Shown: positions 1-6,919, numbered from the stretch's first letter. The stretch: DNA of 8,439 nucleotides from JBLIAZ01 sp047632015 (GCA_047632015.1 JBLIBC010000111.1:1-8439), one strand, 5' to 3'. The notes: generated from the sequence alone by a model not told the origin. Translations and numbers: made by a program.

Positions 1-2
1 TT

Positions 3-1232
3 CCATGACCAAGCCCCAATCCATTCTCCATCTGAAATTCGCACAGCTTTTTTGCCATGAATTTGATAAAATTCAGCAGCTTGACAAGCGATTATAGTTC
101 CATTGTGAATTTTTAATTCATTAATGATTCCAGAAATACCTACTATCTTTTGAAACTTTTTTTGTCTTGTAAGGCTGCTTTTCCATTGTGGAAGAAAATA
201 CAGCCCGCTCGAAGTACCAGTGTACAAAGTGTCGTTTTTGACCACTGCACAGTAGCCCATCCCCTCCACGCCCATTGAAGAAGTAATGTACCTGACAGGT
301 GAATTCCACTTTAACAACCCCACACCGTTATTGTATGCTAACCAAACATTTCCAGAATTATCCAAAAATAAGTCATGTATAAAATTATCCTGTAACCCAG
401 TATTCATATTGAAATTACTGATTATTTCCCCCTTAATATTTAAGTGAAATAGCCCTTTGTTAATGGTCCCAATTAAAAACTCAGTGTCATTTATTTTTAG
501 TGCACTGGAAATGATAAGACTTTCCAATTGCTTGTTCGTTTTTTCAAACAGTTTTGGGTCATTTTCAAAAATTATTTCGTTTGAGGAAATAAATAAGGTG
601 GTGTTTCCTTTGAGCGTCAGCACCTTATGTATTGCCGAGTTTTTTATTGCGGTGTTTGAAATTTTAAAATCGATTCCTGAAATATTAAGAATTCCAACAC
701 CCAATTTAGAGGCCACCATTTTTTTTTGATTAACCCCTAGGTAGTACACAAGCAGCTCTTTACTTAGTTTAGTAAGTTGTGTTACCTCGTTGTTTTTATA
801 ACAATATAAGGTGTATAAGCTTCTGAAGTATACTGCGTCATTAAAGCAAACTAAATCCAGAATTTCATTGATGTCGTGTTTAGGAAGTTTTGTTTTTAAA
901 GAAACATAAACATTTAGTCCACTAGCGTTCTTTTCGAGATAACCAAATTCAGATGATGAACCCACGTACACCCTGCCGTTTTGATCAATGTCTAATGATA
1001 AAGCACTTTTCCCATCTACTAATGGTGTTTTTCTCCAGTTTTGACCGTCGTATTCAAGCACCCCATAAGCATTACCAATGTACATTACACCACTGCTGTC
1101 TTGAGTAAAACAATAATTTATAGAGTGACTTTTGTATTCTTTTGTAGTAAAATTTATAATGTCGGGAACCGACGCTTTTGTCGCTATCGAGAGGGTGCAA
1201 AACGTTAAGAGGACAAACAATTGTTTTAGCAT
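3..1232 (-). CDS. Exported two-component-regulator-propeller sensor protein, N-terminal part (3' end beyond window)
   Basis: The minus strand is open from an ATG at 1232 to the left edge, giving 410 residues with no stop. Residues 1-20 form a signal peptide (MLKQ, a hydrophobic stretch, then a likely cut after ATKA). The rest has the short repeats of Bacteroidota propeller sensors. Blade-like units lie near residues 37-66 (ending GNAYGVLEYDGQNW), 77-100 (DIDQNGRVYVGSSSEFGYLE), 122-150 and 284-309 (DNSGNVWLAYNNGVGLLKW). In this family a periplasmic propeller senses a ligand and is followed by a Y_Y_Y domain, a membrane helix and a cytoplasmic output (LuxR-type HTH, histidine kinase or other). 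That output half is outside the window, so the signalling class cannot be named. The gene is divergent from the CotH-like lipoprotein gene across 96 nt. No Shine-Dalgarno sequence is visible before the ATG. The propeller assignment is strong; the regulatory role is inferred from the family. Confidence 0.85.
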   Translation of the reverse strand, partial: MLKQLFVLLTFCTLSIATKASVPDIINFTTKEYKSHSINYCFTQDSSGVMYIGNAYGVLEYDGQNWRKTPLVDGKSALSLDIDQNGRVYVGSSSEFGYLEKNASGLNVYVSLKTKLPKHDINEILDLVCFNDAVYFRSLYTLYCYKNNEVTQLTKLSKELLVYYLGVNQKKMVASKLGVGILNISGIDFKISNTAIKNSAIHKVLTLKGNTTLFISSNEIIFENDPKLFEKTNKQLESLIISSALKINDTEFLIGTINKGLFHLNIKGEIISNFNMNTGLQDNFIHDLFLDNSGNVWLAYNNGVGLLKWNSPVRYITSSMGVEGMGYCAVVKNDTLYTGTSSGLYFLPQWKSSLTRQKKFQKIVGISGIINELKIHNGTIIACQAAEFYQIHGKKAVRISDGEWIGAWSW

Positions 1233-1273
1233 ACGTGTTAAAAATAAGGAGTGAAGTCTAAATAATCGGTTAT

Positions 1274-1305
1274 TTTGAGATTAATTTTTGTGAGTAATAA
1301 ATTTA
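1274..1305 (+). promoter_or_regulatory. Candidate Bacteroidota-type promoter for the CotH-like lipoprotein operon
   Basis: A TTTG at 1274-1277 is followed after 20 nt by TAAATTTA at 1298-1305. This matches the Bacteroidota pattern (TTTG, spacer of about 17-23 nt, TAnnTTTG) except for the final base. Transcription would start near 1311, leaving a leader of about 18 nt before the GTG at 1329. The region is very AT-rich, so a chance match is possible. Confidence 0.4.
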
Positions 1306-1328
1306 TTGAATATCCGTAGCTTAGTAAA

Positions 1329-3173
1329 GTGATAAAAAAGACTTTAATAGCATTTGCCATACTTTTGTATTCATGCACAGTGGATGAGGTAAATAAGGAT
1401 GAACTTGTCAACGGTATTTTTCCGAATTTAGAATTTTCAAAAGAAATAGTTGGCGAACAAGACAAAGAGCAATTCTCGATGACTTATAAAAAGTCTGAAA
1501 TGCTTGCTGTAATCAAAAGAAAAAAAAATCGTTACCGGGTTAAGATCAAAGGAAAGAATACTTTGTTTTCTAAGCGAGTATTTAATGCATTAGCAATTAA
1601 GGATTCAACACAGTTCATAGAATTTGCAGTTGAAAATTTATTTCAAGAAGTACTGGAAAGGGAAGGGGTGCTTGGTCTTAAATCCAAATTTGTAAATGTA
1701 TATTCACCATCACCTACAAGGTTGTGGTATTTTCAAGAACGAATCAACAAAATATTGCTCGAAAGTCATGAAAGAAAAGACGGGGTTGCTTTTATTTATG
1801 ATGGTCAGGTAAAAATAATACATGTTCCAAAGGGAGACATAAAAGCGAAAGCAAAACATACTATTGAAAGTAAATTGAGCGCTTGGAAAAATCATACTGT
1901 ACCAACATGGCAAGTGTTTGACGTTGATAAATGCGGAACATTTTTGGCCTTATATAAGGCATTTTCAGCCAAAAACTTACAGTTCGCCTATTACTTAAAT
2001 CCCATCAGTAATTTGATAGAGGTGTTTTCGTACCATGCTGCTGAAAGTAAAGATTCATTGTTTGGTTCACTACTTAATGAGCAAAGCGTTATTCAAAAAT
2101 GCGTTCAGTTTCAAGAGTATGAAAAAGAACGAGTAGCTGGAACACGATTTATTGACGGCCACAAATTGGAAAAGTTTTTACCTGATTTAAATTGGAACTT
2201 GTCTTATGATGAAAACAACTTGGAGAAACCAAGATCGGTTACTATCGACACTTGCTTAAAAGTGCAAGGTGATACGGTTTTGTTTAAAAATCAATCAGTC
2301 ACCCTAACAGTACCATTAATTATCCCACAGGGTTACTCCTTTTTAATTAAGAAAGGTCAAACAATTGATTTGCAAAAGGGAGCTTCAATTGTTTCGTATT
2401 CACCAATATTCATTAATGGAACTTTGAAAGAACCAGTGCTGGTTTATAGTTCTGATACAACAGGGCAGGGGGTTCATGTCCTTAAGGCAAAAGCTCAGTC
2501 GGAGTGGAAACATGCGCGTTTTGATAACTTAAGTTCAGTGGAAAATGAATCATGGACTTTGACAGGGGCGGTCACTTTTTATGAGTCACCTGTTGATATT
2601 CAATTTTGTGAGTTTTTATCTAACGCCAGTGAGGACGCCATTAATTTTGTGCATTCGGACTTTAACCTTAACAACTCATCGTTCACTTCTTGTGCCTCCG
2701 ATGCGTTGGATGCCGATTATTGTAAAGGCAACATTTACAATTGTAAGTTCACTAAAATAGGAAATGATGCCATTGATGGGTCTGGTTCTATCTTAACAAT
2801 TGCAAATACCGTAATCAGACTTGTAGAAGACAAAGCAATAAGCGCTGGGGAAAAGAGTGATTTTAAAGTTATTAATTGCCACATAGATTCGGTTTCTTTA
2901 GCTCTAGTTGCTAAAGATTTATCTAAAATTGTCATTGACAGTTCAAGTTTGACAAATGTGGAAGTTGGCTATGTGGTTTTTCAGAAAAAACAAGAATACG
3001 GTCCAGCTGAACTAGTAGCGAGATCAGTTATTTACAAGAATTTTAAAGAGGTAGATTTAATTGAAAAGGGGTCAACGTTAAAGGTGGATGGCGAAAAAGT
3101 TCACCGATACCGAGATGATGTAAAAAAGTACTTGTACGGAAATGAGTATGGTAAGAAAACCAGTAAAGAATAA
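1329..3173 (+). CDS. CotH-like lipoprotein with C-terminal parallel beta-helix
   Basis: This encodes 614 residues. GTG at 1329 is the only plausible start: an in-frame TAG lies at 1317-1319, and the GTG leads directly into a lipoprotein signal (MIKK, a hydrophobic core, LLYSC with Cys16). Residues about 65-290 resemble the CotH spore-coat kinase-like family found next to DUF4956 genes: VKIKGKN near 71, an REGVL..KSKFVNVY stretch at 111-125, QERINKILLESHERKDG at 136-152, and a LNPISNLIEVFSYHA segment at 223-237. Residues about 310-570 form a right-handed parallel beta-helix with exact 22-residue coils (413-566) and motifs SDALDADY, GNDAIDGSGS and DKAISAGE. The protein should sit on an envelope membrane facing outward or into the periplasm. 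DUF4956 follows after 35 nt, so the two are probably cotranscribed. True CotH proteins phosphorylate proteins; here the usual active-site Asp pattern is not evident, so kinase activity is doubtful. Family membership is fairly sure; the biochemical role is unknown. Confidence 0.8.
   Translation: MIKKTLIAFAILLYSCTVDEVNKDELVNGIFPNLEFSKEIVGEQDKEQFSMTYKKSEMLAVIKRKKNRYRVKIKGKNTLFSKRVFNALAIKDSTQFIEFAVENLFQEVLEREGVLGLKSKFVNVYSPSPTRLWYFQERINKILLESHERKDGVAFIYDGQVKIIHVPKGDIKAKAKHTIESKLSAWKNHTVPTWQVFDVDKCGTFLALYKAFSAKNLQFAYYLNPISNLIEVFSYHAAESKDSLFGSLLNEQSVIQKCVQFQEYEKERVAGTRFIDGHKLEKFLPDLNWNLSYDENNLEKPRSVTIDTCLKVQGDTVLFKNQSVTLTVPLIIPQGYSFLIKKGQTIDLQKGASIVSYSPIFINGTLKEPVLVYSSDTTGQGVHVLKAKAQSEWKHARFDNLSSVENESWTLTGAVTFYESPVDIQFCEFLSNASEDAINFVHSDFNLNNSSFTSCASDALDADYCKGNIYNCKFTKIGNDAIDGSGSILTIANTVIRLVEDKAISAGEKSDFKVINCHIDSVSLALVAKDLSKIVIDSSSLTNVEVGYVVFQKKQEYGPAELVARSVIYKNFKEVDLIEKGSTLKVDGEKVHRYRDDVKKYLYGNEYGKKTSKE
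2565..3026 (+). repeat. Seven consecutive 22-residue beta-helix coils (66-nt period at the protein level)
   Basis: Residues 413-566 of the lipoprotein divide into seven units of exactly 22 residues with no insertions. They begin GAVT, EDAI, SDAL, NDAI, DKAI, SLAL and EVGY. Ala recurs at residues 437, 459, 481, 503 and 525. The DNA itself is diverged, so this is an old structural repeat rather than a recent tandem duplication. Confidence 0.8.
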
Positions 3174-3208
3174 ATGAGTAAATTCGGTAAGAATTATAAA
3201 ATATAACA

Positions 3209-3817
3209 ATGGAAGTTTTTGGAATACCACTGTTTGATCAAGATGATTTTGGGAAATTACTGTTTAAGTTTTTCATTAATTTGTTTTTCTTGTTTACAGT
3301 AGTTCGCTTTGTTTTTTACAGAAAAAACCGTGACAAGGATTACTTGTTCACGTTCTTTATGTTCAATTTATTAACCTTTTTCATTTGTGTTTTACTCAGG
3401 AAGGTTCCTATGGAAATGGGGTTTGCTATGGGCTTGTTTGCTGTATTTGGGATTCTTCGTTATAGGACAGAAGCCTTACCAATAAAGGAGATGACTTACT
3501 TATTTATTGTCATTGGACTCGCCATGATTAACGCCTTGGCTAATAAATCAATAAGCATGGCTGAATTGCTGTTCACCAACTTTGTTATTGTGGGAACGAC
3601 TTACGGGATAGAGACCTTGTGGTTTAAGAACAAAGAGCAAAGTAAGGTTTTGATTTACGAACAAATTGAACTCATTAAACCTGAAAACAGAACCGCTTTA
3701 ATAGACGACTTACGTGCTAGAACTGGTCTTGATATTTTTAAAGTGACTGTTGGTGAAATTAACTTTTTGCGAGACAGTGCTGAGGTGAAGATATATTATA
3801 CAGAGAAAATCGATTAA
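3209..3817 (+). CDS. DUF4956 family multi-pass membrane protein
   Basis: This encodes 202 residues. Hydrophobic segments lie near 17-37, 45-63, 69-83, 95-111 and 117-137, which fits four or five membrane helices. The family signature is clear between residues 71 and 99: GFAMGLFAVFGILRYRTEAL followed by PIKEMTYLF. After the membrane part comes a soluble tail of about 60 residues (IYEQIELIKPENR, then LRARTGLDIFKVTVGEINF), probably a small alpha/beta domain on one side of the membrane. The function of DUF4956 is not established. In many bacteria its genes sit beside CotH-like genes and VTC-domain polyphosphate polymerases, and here it follows the CotH-like lipoprotein by 35 nt on the same strand. 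A shared envelope function is therefore likely but inferred. The ATG is preceded by an A/T-rich leader without a Shine-Dalgarno sequence. The length is normal for the family. Confidence 0.88.
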   Translation: MEVFGIPLFDQDDFGKLLFKFFINLFFLFTVVRFVFYRKNRDKDYLFTFFMFNLLTFFICVLLRKVPMEMGFAMGLFAVFGILRYRTEALPIKEMTYLFIVIGLAMINALANKSISMAELLFTNFVIVGTTYGIETLWFKNKEQSKVLIYEQIELIKPENRTALIDDLRARTGLDIFKVTVGEINFLRDSAEVKIYYTEKID

Positions 3818-3826
3818 ACGGTTACT

Positions 3827-3848
3827 AGTTAAGTGGTGTCACGTAACT
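3827..3848. other. Weak hairpin between convergent genes
   Basis: AGTTAAGTG and CACGTAACT can pair over nine positions with one mismatch around a GTGT loop. It lies in the 32-nt gap between the DUF4956 stop (3815-3817) and the comF stop (3850-3852), where a shared terminator would be expected. Neither strand has a T-tract after it, so intrinsic termination is not well supported. Confidence 0.25.
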
Positions 3849-3849
3849 G

Positions 3850-4551
3850 TTACAGGTGTCTGAATGCTAAAGTCAGTACGCTCACTTTAACATCAAAATT
3901 CCCTTCAATAATTTTTGCACACGCATTCAACGTAGCTCCCGTGGTAATGACATCGTCAATTAAGAGTATGTGTTTGCAATTATTTAACAACGTTACTTTT
4001 TTATTGATTGCAAAAGAATTCTCAAGGTTAAAATGTCTGTCATGAACATTTTTACTTGTTTGCGAAGCTGTGTTTTTCTTTTTTGCTAAAATATCCAGAC
4101 ATGGTTTGCCAGCGGATTTACTTATTGATGTAGCTAATTCTTGAGCTTGGTTATATCCTCTTTTTCGAGTTTTTTGTTGGCTTGAGGGTACGAAACAAAT
4201 TGCATCGATATCCTGAAATTTGAGGTTGACATTGATTTCTCGTGCCATTATTTCCCCAAAGAATTTTGCTAAGTTTTTTCGGCCTTTGTACTTCAGTTCA
4301 TGAATTAAATTCTGAAGCTTTTCACCTTTAACGTATTCATAACAGCTTGTGGCATAATGGACATTAGATTTACCCCAAAACAATTGAAAAACGGGGTTCT
4401 TTTCTGCCTCATTTCCTTCCATTTTTTCAAAATCGAAAGTAGGAATATCCTGTTGGCAATGCATACACACTTGTGTTTCATCTGCCCTAAGTTCTCGGTT
4501 ACAAGCAAAGCAAGTTTGTGGATAAACGAAGGTCAATAGCTGTTTGAGCAT
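3850..4551 (-). CDS. comF: ComF family amidophosphoribosyltransferase-like protein
   Basis: This encodes 233 residues, the usual length for ComF. The N-terminus carries a zinc-ribbon type pair of Cys motifs (CFAC at residues 15-18 and CMHC at 29-32). The middle holds the family segments LIHELKYKGRKNLAKFFG and KRGYNQAQELA. The C-terminus has the type I phosphoribosyltransferase PRPP-binding motif ILLIDDVITTGATLNAC. In naturally competent bacteria ComF is a cytoplasmic protein needed for uptake or processing of transforming DNA, but homologues are also widespread in species not known to be competent, and their reaction is unproven. No other competence gene is nearby, so the gene stands alone here, convergent with DUF4956 and divergent from the coiled-coil gene. 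The ATG at 4551 places the Cys pair at the normal distance from the N-terminus. Confidence 0.93.
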   Translation of the reverse strand: MLKQLLTFVYPQTCFACNRELRADETQVCMHCQQDIPTFDFEKMEGNEAEKNPVFQLFWGKSNVHYATSCYEYVKGEKLQNLIHELKYKGRKNLAKFFGEIMAREINVNLKFQDIDAICFVPSSQQKTRKRGYNQAQELATSISKSAGKPCLDILAKKKNTASQTSKNVHDRHFNLENSFAINKKVTLLNNCKHILLIDDVITTGATLNACAKIIEGNFDVKVSVLTLAFRHL

Positions 4552-4593
4552 TTGATTTTAATGTTGCGGTGGGCATAAGTAATTAAAATAAAG

Positions 4594-4601
4594 TATATTT
4601 G
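4594..4601 (+). promoter_or_regulatory. Candidate -7 box of the coiled-coil gene
   Basis: TATATTTG matches the Bacteroidota -7 consensus TAnnTTTG exactly and lies 30 nt before the ATG at 4632, giving a short leader of about 25 nt. No convincing -33 TTG element lies at the expected distance; the nearest, at 4564-4566, is 27 nt away, which is long. A GTCGAC palindrome follows directly at 4601-4606. Confidence 0.5.
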
Positions 4602-4631
4602 TCGACAGTTGAAAAATTAAATAATTGAGCG

Positions 4632-5621
4632 ATGGAAAATTCAGTAGACCAGAAGGAAAAGAAAGGAGGTAAAAGTAAGATTATAATCCTTATAATTTTA
4701 TTAGGTGGATTAACCTGTTTGTCTGGTTTTTTAGGCTATAAGGTCTTAAATACGGATAAAGAGCAGCCTGTTAAGCAAAGCAGCAGCCAATCAGCACGAA
4801 CTGAAAAGTTGAAAAATGAGATGGAGAAAATAAGCTCCATGCTTGAAACAATAGGTTTCGAATCTACTCCCGAGAGTTTAAAGGAATTGACAGTGGAGCA
4901 TCTTGCTATTCGTGAGGAAGCCGACAAGCACAAGAAAAAGTTGTTGGCCTTACAGGAACAAATGAAACAATTGATGGAAGCCTCAGGTGGAGAAGCTTCA
5001 GATCCGGAAAGTTTTGCTTTAGCATATCGTAAATTGAAAGCGTCACAATGGGAATTGAATAATCAAGTAAATAAATTAAAGAAAAGAAATAAAGACCTAT
5101 TAGGAGAGAACGAGAAGCTGAGTGCTGAAAAAAAGCAATTAAATGCTGATTTAGTAAAACAAAAAGAAAGTACAGAGGTTCTTCTTGAAGAAAGAGATAT
5201 ACTTAGAGGGAAGGTGGAAAAAGCGGCTATTTTAAACGTTTCAGATTTAAGTGCTGATGGAATCAGAGTAGTTAGAAGAGGAAGAGAAAAAGTGTCCGCT
5301 AAAGCGAAAAGAGTAGAAAAGTTAAGAGTTGGATTTACTTTGCCAAAGAACGATGTGGCTAATGCAGGTCTTAAAACAGTTTACATGGTGATTACCGGTC
5401 CTAATTCTCAAATCATGACAGACGGAGGTAGTAATTTCAAAATGGGAAGCAAAAATATGGCTTACACTGTAAAGACTCAAGTAGAGTACACCAACAAAAC
5501 GAAGGATTTAATGATGTACGGAAAGCCTTTATTCAAAGACGAGTTTGATCCGGGAAGGTATAAAGTTGAATTATATTGTGAAGGTGCAAAAATCGGTTCT
5601 ACTGAAGTATCGCTCAAGTAG
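4632..5621 (+). CDS. Membrane-anchored coiled-coil protein with conserved Bacteroidota C-terminal domain
   Basis: This encodes 329 residues. A short, Lys-rich cytoplasmic N-terminus (residues 1-16) is followed by one membrane helix (about 17-38), so the bulk should face the periplasm. Residues about 57-200 are rich in Lys, Glu, Gln and Leu in heptad-like spacing and contain almost no Pro, as expected of a long coiled coil. It is interrupted by a Gly/Ser/Pro-containing break near 117-126. Residues about 200-329 form a compact domain (VSAKAKRVEKLRVGFTLPKN, VYMVITGPNSQIM, GRYKVELYCEGAKIGSTEVS). I recognise this domain from Bacteroidota hypothetical proteins; it has no established function. An in-frame TGA at 4626-4628 fixes the ATG at 4632. 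The gene is divergent from comF and ends 19 nt before a strong terminator, so it is probably transcribed alone. A role in envelope or division scaffolding is possible but not shown. Confidence 0.8.
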   Translation: MENSVDQKEKKGGKSKIIILIILLGGLTCLSGFLGYKVLNTDKEQPVKQSSSQSARTEKLKNEMEKISSMLETIGFESTPESLKELTVEHLAIREEADKHKKKLLALQEQMKQLMEASGGEASDPESFALAYRKLKASQWELNNQVNKLKKRNKDLLGENEKLSAEKKQLNADLVKQKESTEVLLEERDILRGKVEKAAILNVSDLSADGIRVVRRGREKVSAKAKRVEKLRVGFTLPKNDVANAGLKTVYMVITGPNSQIMTDGGSNFKMGSKNMAYTVKTQVEYTNKTKDLMMYGKPLFKDEFDPGRYKVELYCEGAKIGSTEVSLK

Positions 5622-5640
5622 TTTAACTTCATGCAATTAC

Positions 5641-5678
5641 AAAAAAAAGGTTCCCAATTAATTGGGAACCTTTTTTTT
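5641..5678. terminator. Perfect palindromic, bidirectional intrinsic terminator
   Basis: Eight A, the palindrome GGTTCCCAATTAATTGGGAACC in two parts (5649-5659 and its mirror 5660-5670), then eight T. The stem can close around a four-base TTAA loop. Because the A- and T-runs are symmetrical, both strands give a GC-containing hairpin followed by a U-tract. It lies 19 nt after the coiled-coil stop codon and 171 nt beyond the korB stop, so it may also end korAB transcripts. Confidence 0.92.
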
Positions 5679-5849
5679 ATTCAGAATTGAAAATAAGGTG
5701 TTTTTAATCTAGGTCTGTACTAAAAAAAACACTGAGGTTCCACATTATTAATGCGTTCGAATTTAATTCGTAACAGGTGAGGTGTTCTCTAAATTCACCA
5801 GTAACCCCTTAGCCTAAAAGGTGTTTAGAAAGTGTCTCTAGTAGTTTAA
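5679..5849. other. Gene-free spacer between the terminator and the korB 3' end
   Basis: No convincing reading frame, RNA gene or promoter is seen. GGTGTT recurs at about 5697, 5781 and 5820 (context AAGGTGTTT, GAGGTGTTC, AAGGTGTTT). There is a short palindrome CGAATTTAATTCG at 5758-5770 and a weak hairpin at 5805-5821. Any korAB transcript must cross this stretch before reaching the bidirectional terminator, so it would be the 3' untranslated region of that mRNA. Confidence 0.5.
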
Positions 5850-6884
5850 TTATTTTTTAATGTCCCAAGTGTTGTTGCCCTTCAATAAAGCATCTAAGTT
5901 ACCTTCACCTTTAGATTCGATGTGTTTGTCCAGTTGGGCCAACATCTCCTCTTCGTAGGTGGATCTTTGTTCGCTATAAAAAACACCAAATGGTCTTGGT
6001 AAAGCATTCTCAACGTTTGCATTGTCATCAAAAAACCTAGATAACATACTTGCCTTAACCCTGTCTGTTTCATCATGAATCCATAAATCGTCAACCGACA
6101 CATCACTTAAGTTAACCACTTGAGGAGTGAAACCGTCTAAGATGATTCCTTTTTCGTTTTCTTTTCCAAAAATTAAAGGTTCTCCTTGTCTCACGACCAA
6201 CACATTGTCAGATTTTGTGGCTTTATCGGAAAACGTGAAAAAAGCGCCATCGTTAAAGATGTTACAGTTTTGATATATTTCAACCAGCGCAGTCCCTTTA
6301 TGTTGCTCAGCACGAAGTAAAACTTCACGCATGTGTTTAGGGTCTCTGTCAATACTTCTTGCAAAAAAGGTGGAGTCAGCTCCTAAAGCTAATGCTGCTG
6401 GATTAAAAGGATGATCAACACTTCCAAATGGAGTTGATTTAGTTACCTTACCTTTTTCAGAAGTAGGAGAATATTGCCCTTTAGTTAAACCATAAATCTG
6501 GTTGTTAAATAAAAGTAGGTTCAGGTTGATGTTTCGTCTTAGCAGGTGAATAAAGTGATTTCCACCTATAGATAAAGAATCACCATCTCCCGAAATTAGC
6601 CATAAATTTAAGTCCGGATTAATTGCTTTTATTCCTGCTGCAAATCCTGGTGCTCTTCCGTGTATGCTATGAACACCGTAAGTATTCATGTAGTAAGGAA
6701 ATCTTGAAGAACAGCCTATTCCTGAAACAAAAACTGTTTCATCTCTTTCCAAGCCTAGCTCTGCAAATACAGTTTGCACTTGTTTTAATATAGAATAATC
6801 GCCACATCCTGGACACCATTTCACATCTTGATCGGTTGCGTAATCTTTTGATGTTAACTTTTTATTTTGAACTTCTTCTGCCAT
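5850..6884 (-). CDS. korB: 2-oxoglutarate (2-oxoacid):ferredoxin oxidoreductase, beta subunit
   Basis: This encodes 344 residues, the normal length for the Bacteroidota form. It is the thiamine-diphosphate-binding subunit of the cytoplasmic enzyme that turns 2-oxoglutarate, CoA and oxidised ferredoxin into succinyl-CoA, CO2 and reduced ferredoxin. The ThDP/Mg motif runs GDGDSLSIGGNHFIHLLRRN (99-118) and continues as NNQIYGLTKGQYSPTS (127-142). WCPGCGDYS at 23-31 gives Cys24 and Cys27; Cys58 (GIGCSSRFPYY) and Cys207 (YQNCNIFNDGAF) complete a set spaced like the four [4Fe-4S] ligands of known archaeal 2-oxoacid:ferredoxin oxidoreductase beta subunits. korA lies 35 nt upstream on the same strand, so the subunits are cotranscribed. 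The substrate is assigned from the family; related enzymes accept several 2-oxoacids and sequence alone does not settle this. Confidence 0.95.
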   Translation of the reverse strand: MAEEVQNKKLTSKDYATDQDVKWCPGCGDYSILKQVQTVFAELGLERDETVFVSGIGCSSRFPYYMNTYGVHSIHGRAPGFAAGIKAINPDLNLWLISGDGDSLSIGGNHFIHLLRRNINLNLLLFNNQIYGLTKGQYSPTSEKGKVTKSTPFGSVDHPFNPAALALGADSTFFARSIDRDPKHMREVLLRAEQHKGTALVEIYQNCNIFNDGAFFTFSDKATKSDNVLVVRQGEPLIFGKENEKGIILDGFTPQVVNLSDVSVDDLWIHDETDRVKASMLSRFFDDNANVENALPRPFGVFYSEQRSTYEEEMLAQLDKHIESKGEGNLDALLKGNNTWDIKK

Positions 6885-6919
6885 GTCTAACTGTTGTTTA
6901 TCGCCTCTATCTCACTTTA

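Noticed and set aside
719..727. Run of nine T in the propeller gene (and nine A at 1520-1528 in the lipoprotein gene) as phase-variation tracts
   Set aside because: Both frames read through intact, the runs simply encode Lys-rich stretches in AT-rich DNA, and no off-phase alternative is suggested.
457..729. Plus-strand open frame of 90 codons
   Set aside because: It lies wholly antisense to the propeller gene, and its residues are low-complexity and match no family I recognise.
1233..1245. TATTTTTA on the minus strand as the promoter of the propeller gene
   Set aside because: It is only a few bases from the ATG and has no TTTG at the expected upstream distance.
3833..4045. Plus-strand open frame of 70 codons
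   Set aside because: It is antisense to the conserved C-terminus of comF, including the PRPP-binding motif.
5758..5770. CGAATTTAATTCG palindrome as an operator or hairpin
   Set aside because: The centre is a single base, so it cannot form a hairpin of that length, and no promoter adjoins it to make an operator credible.
5805..5821. Hairpin as the korB terminator
   Set aside because: On the minus strand the stem is seven pairs with two G-U pairs, and no T-tract follows it.
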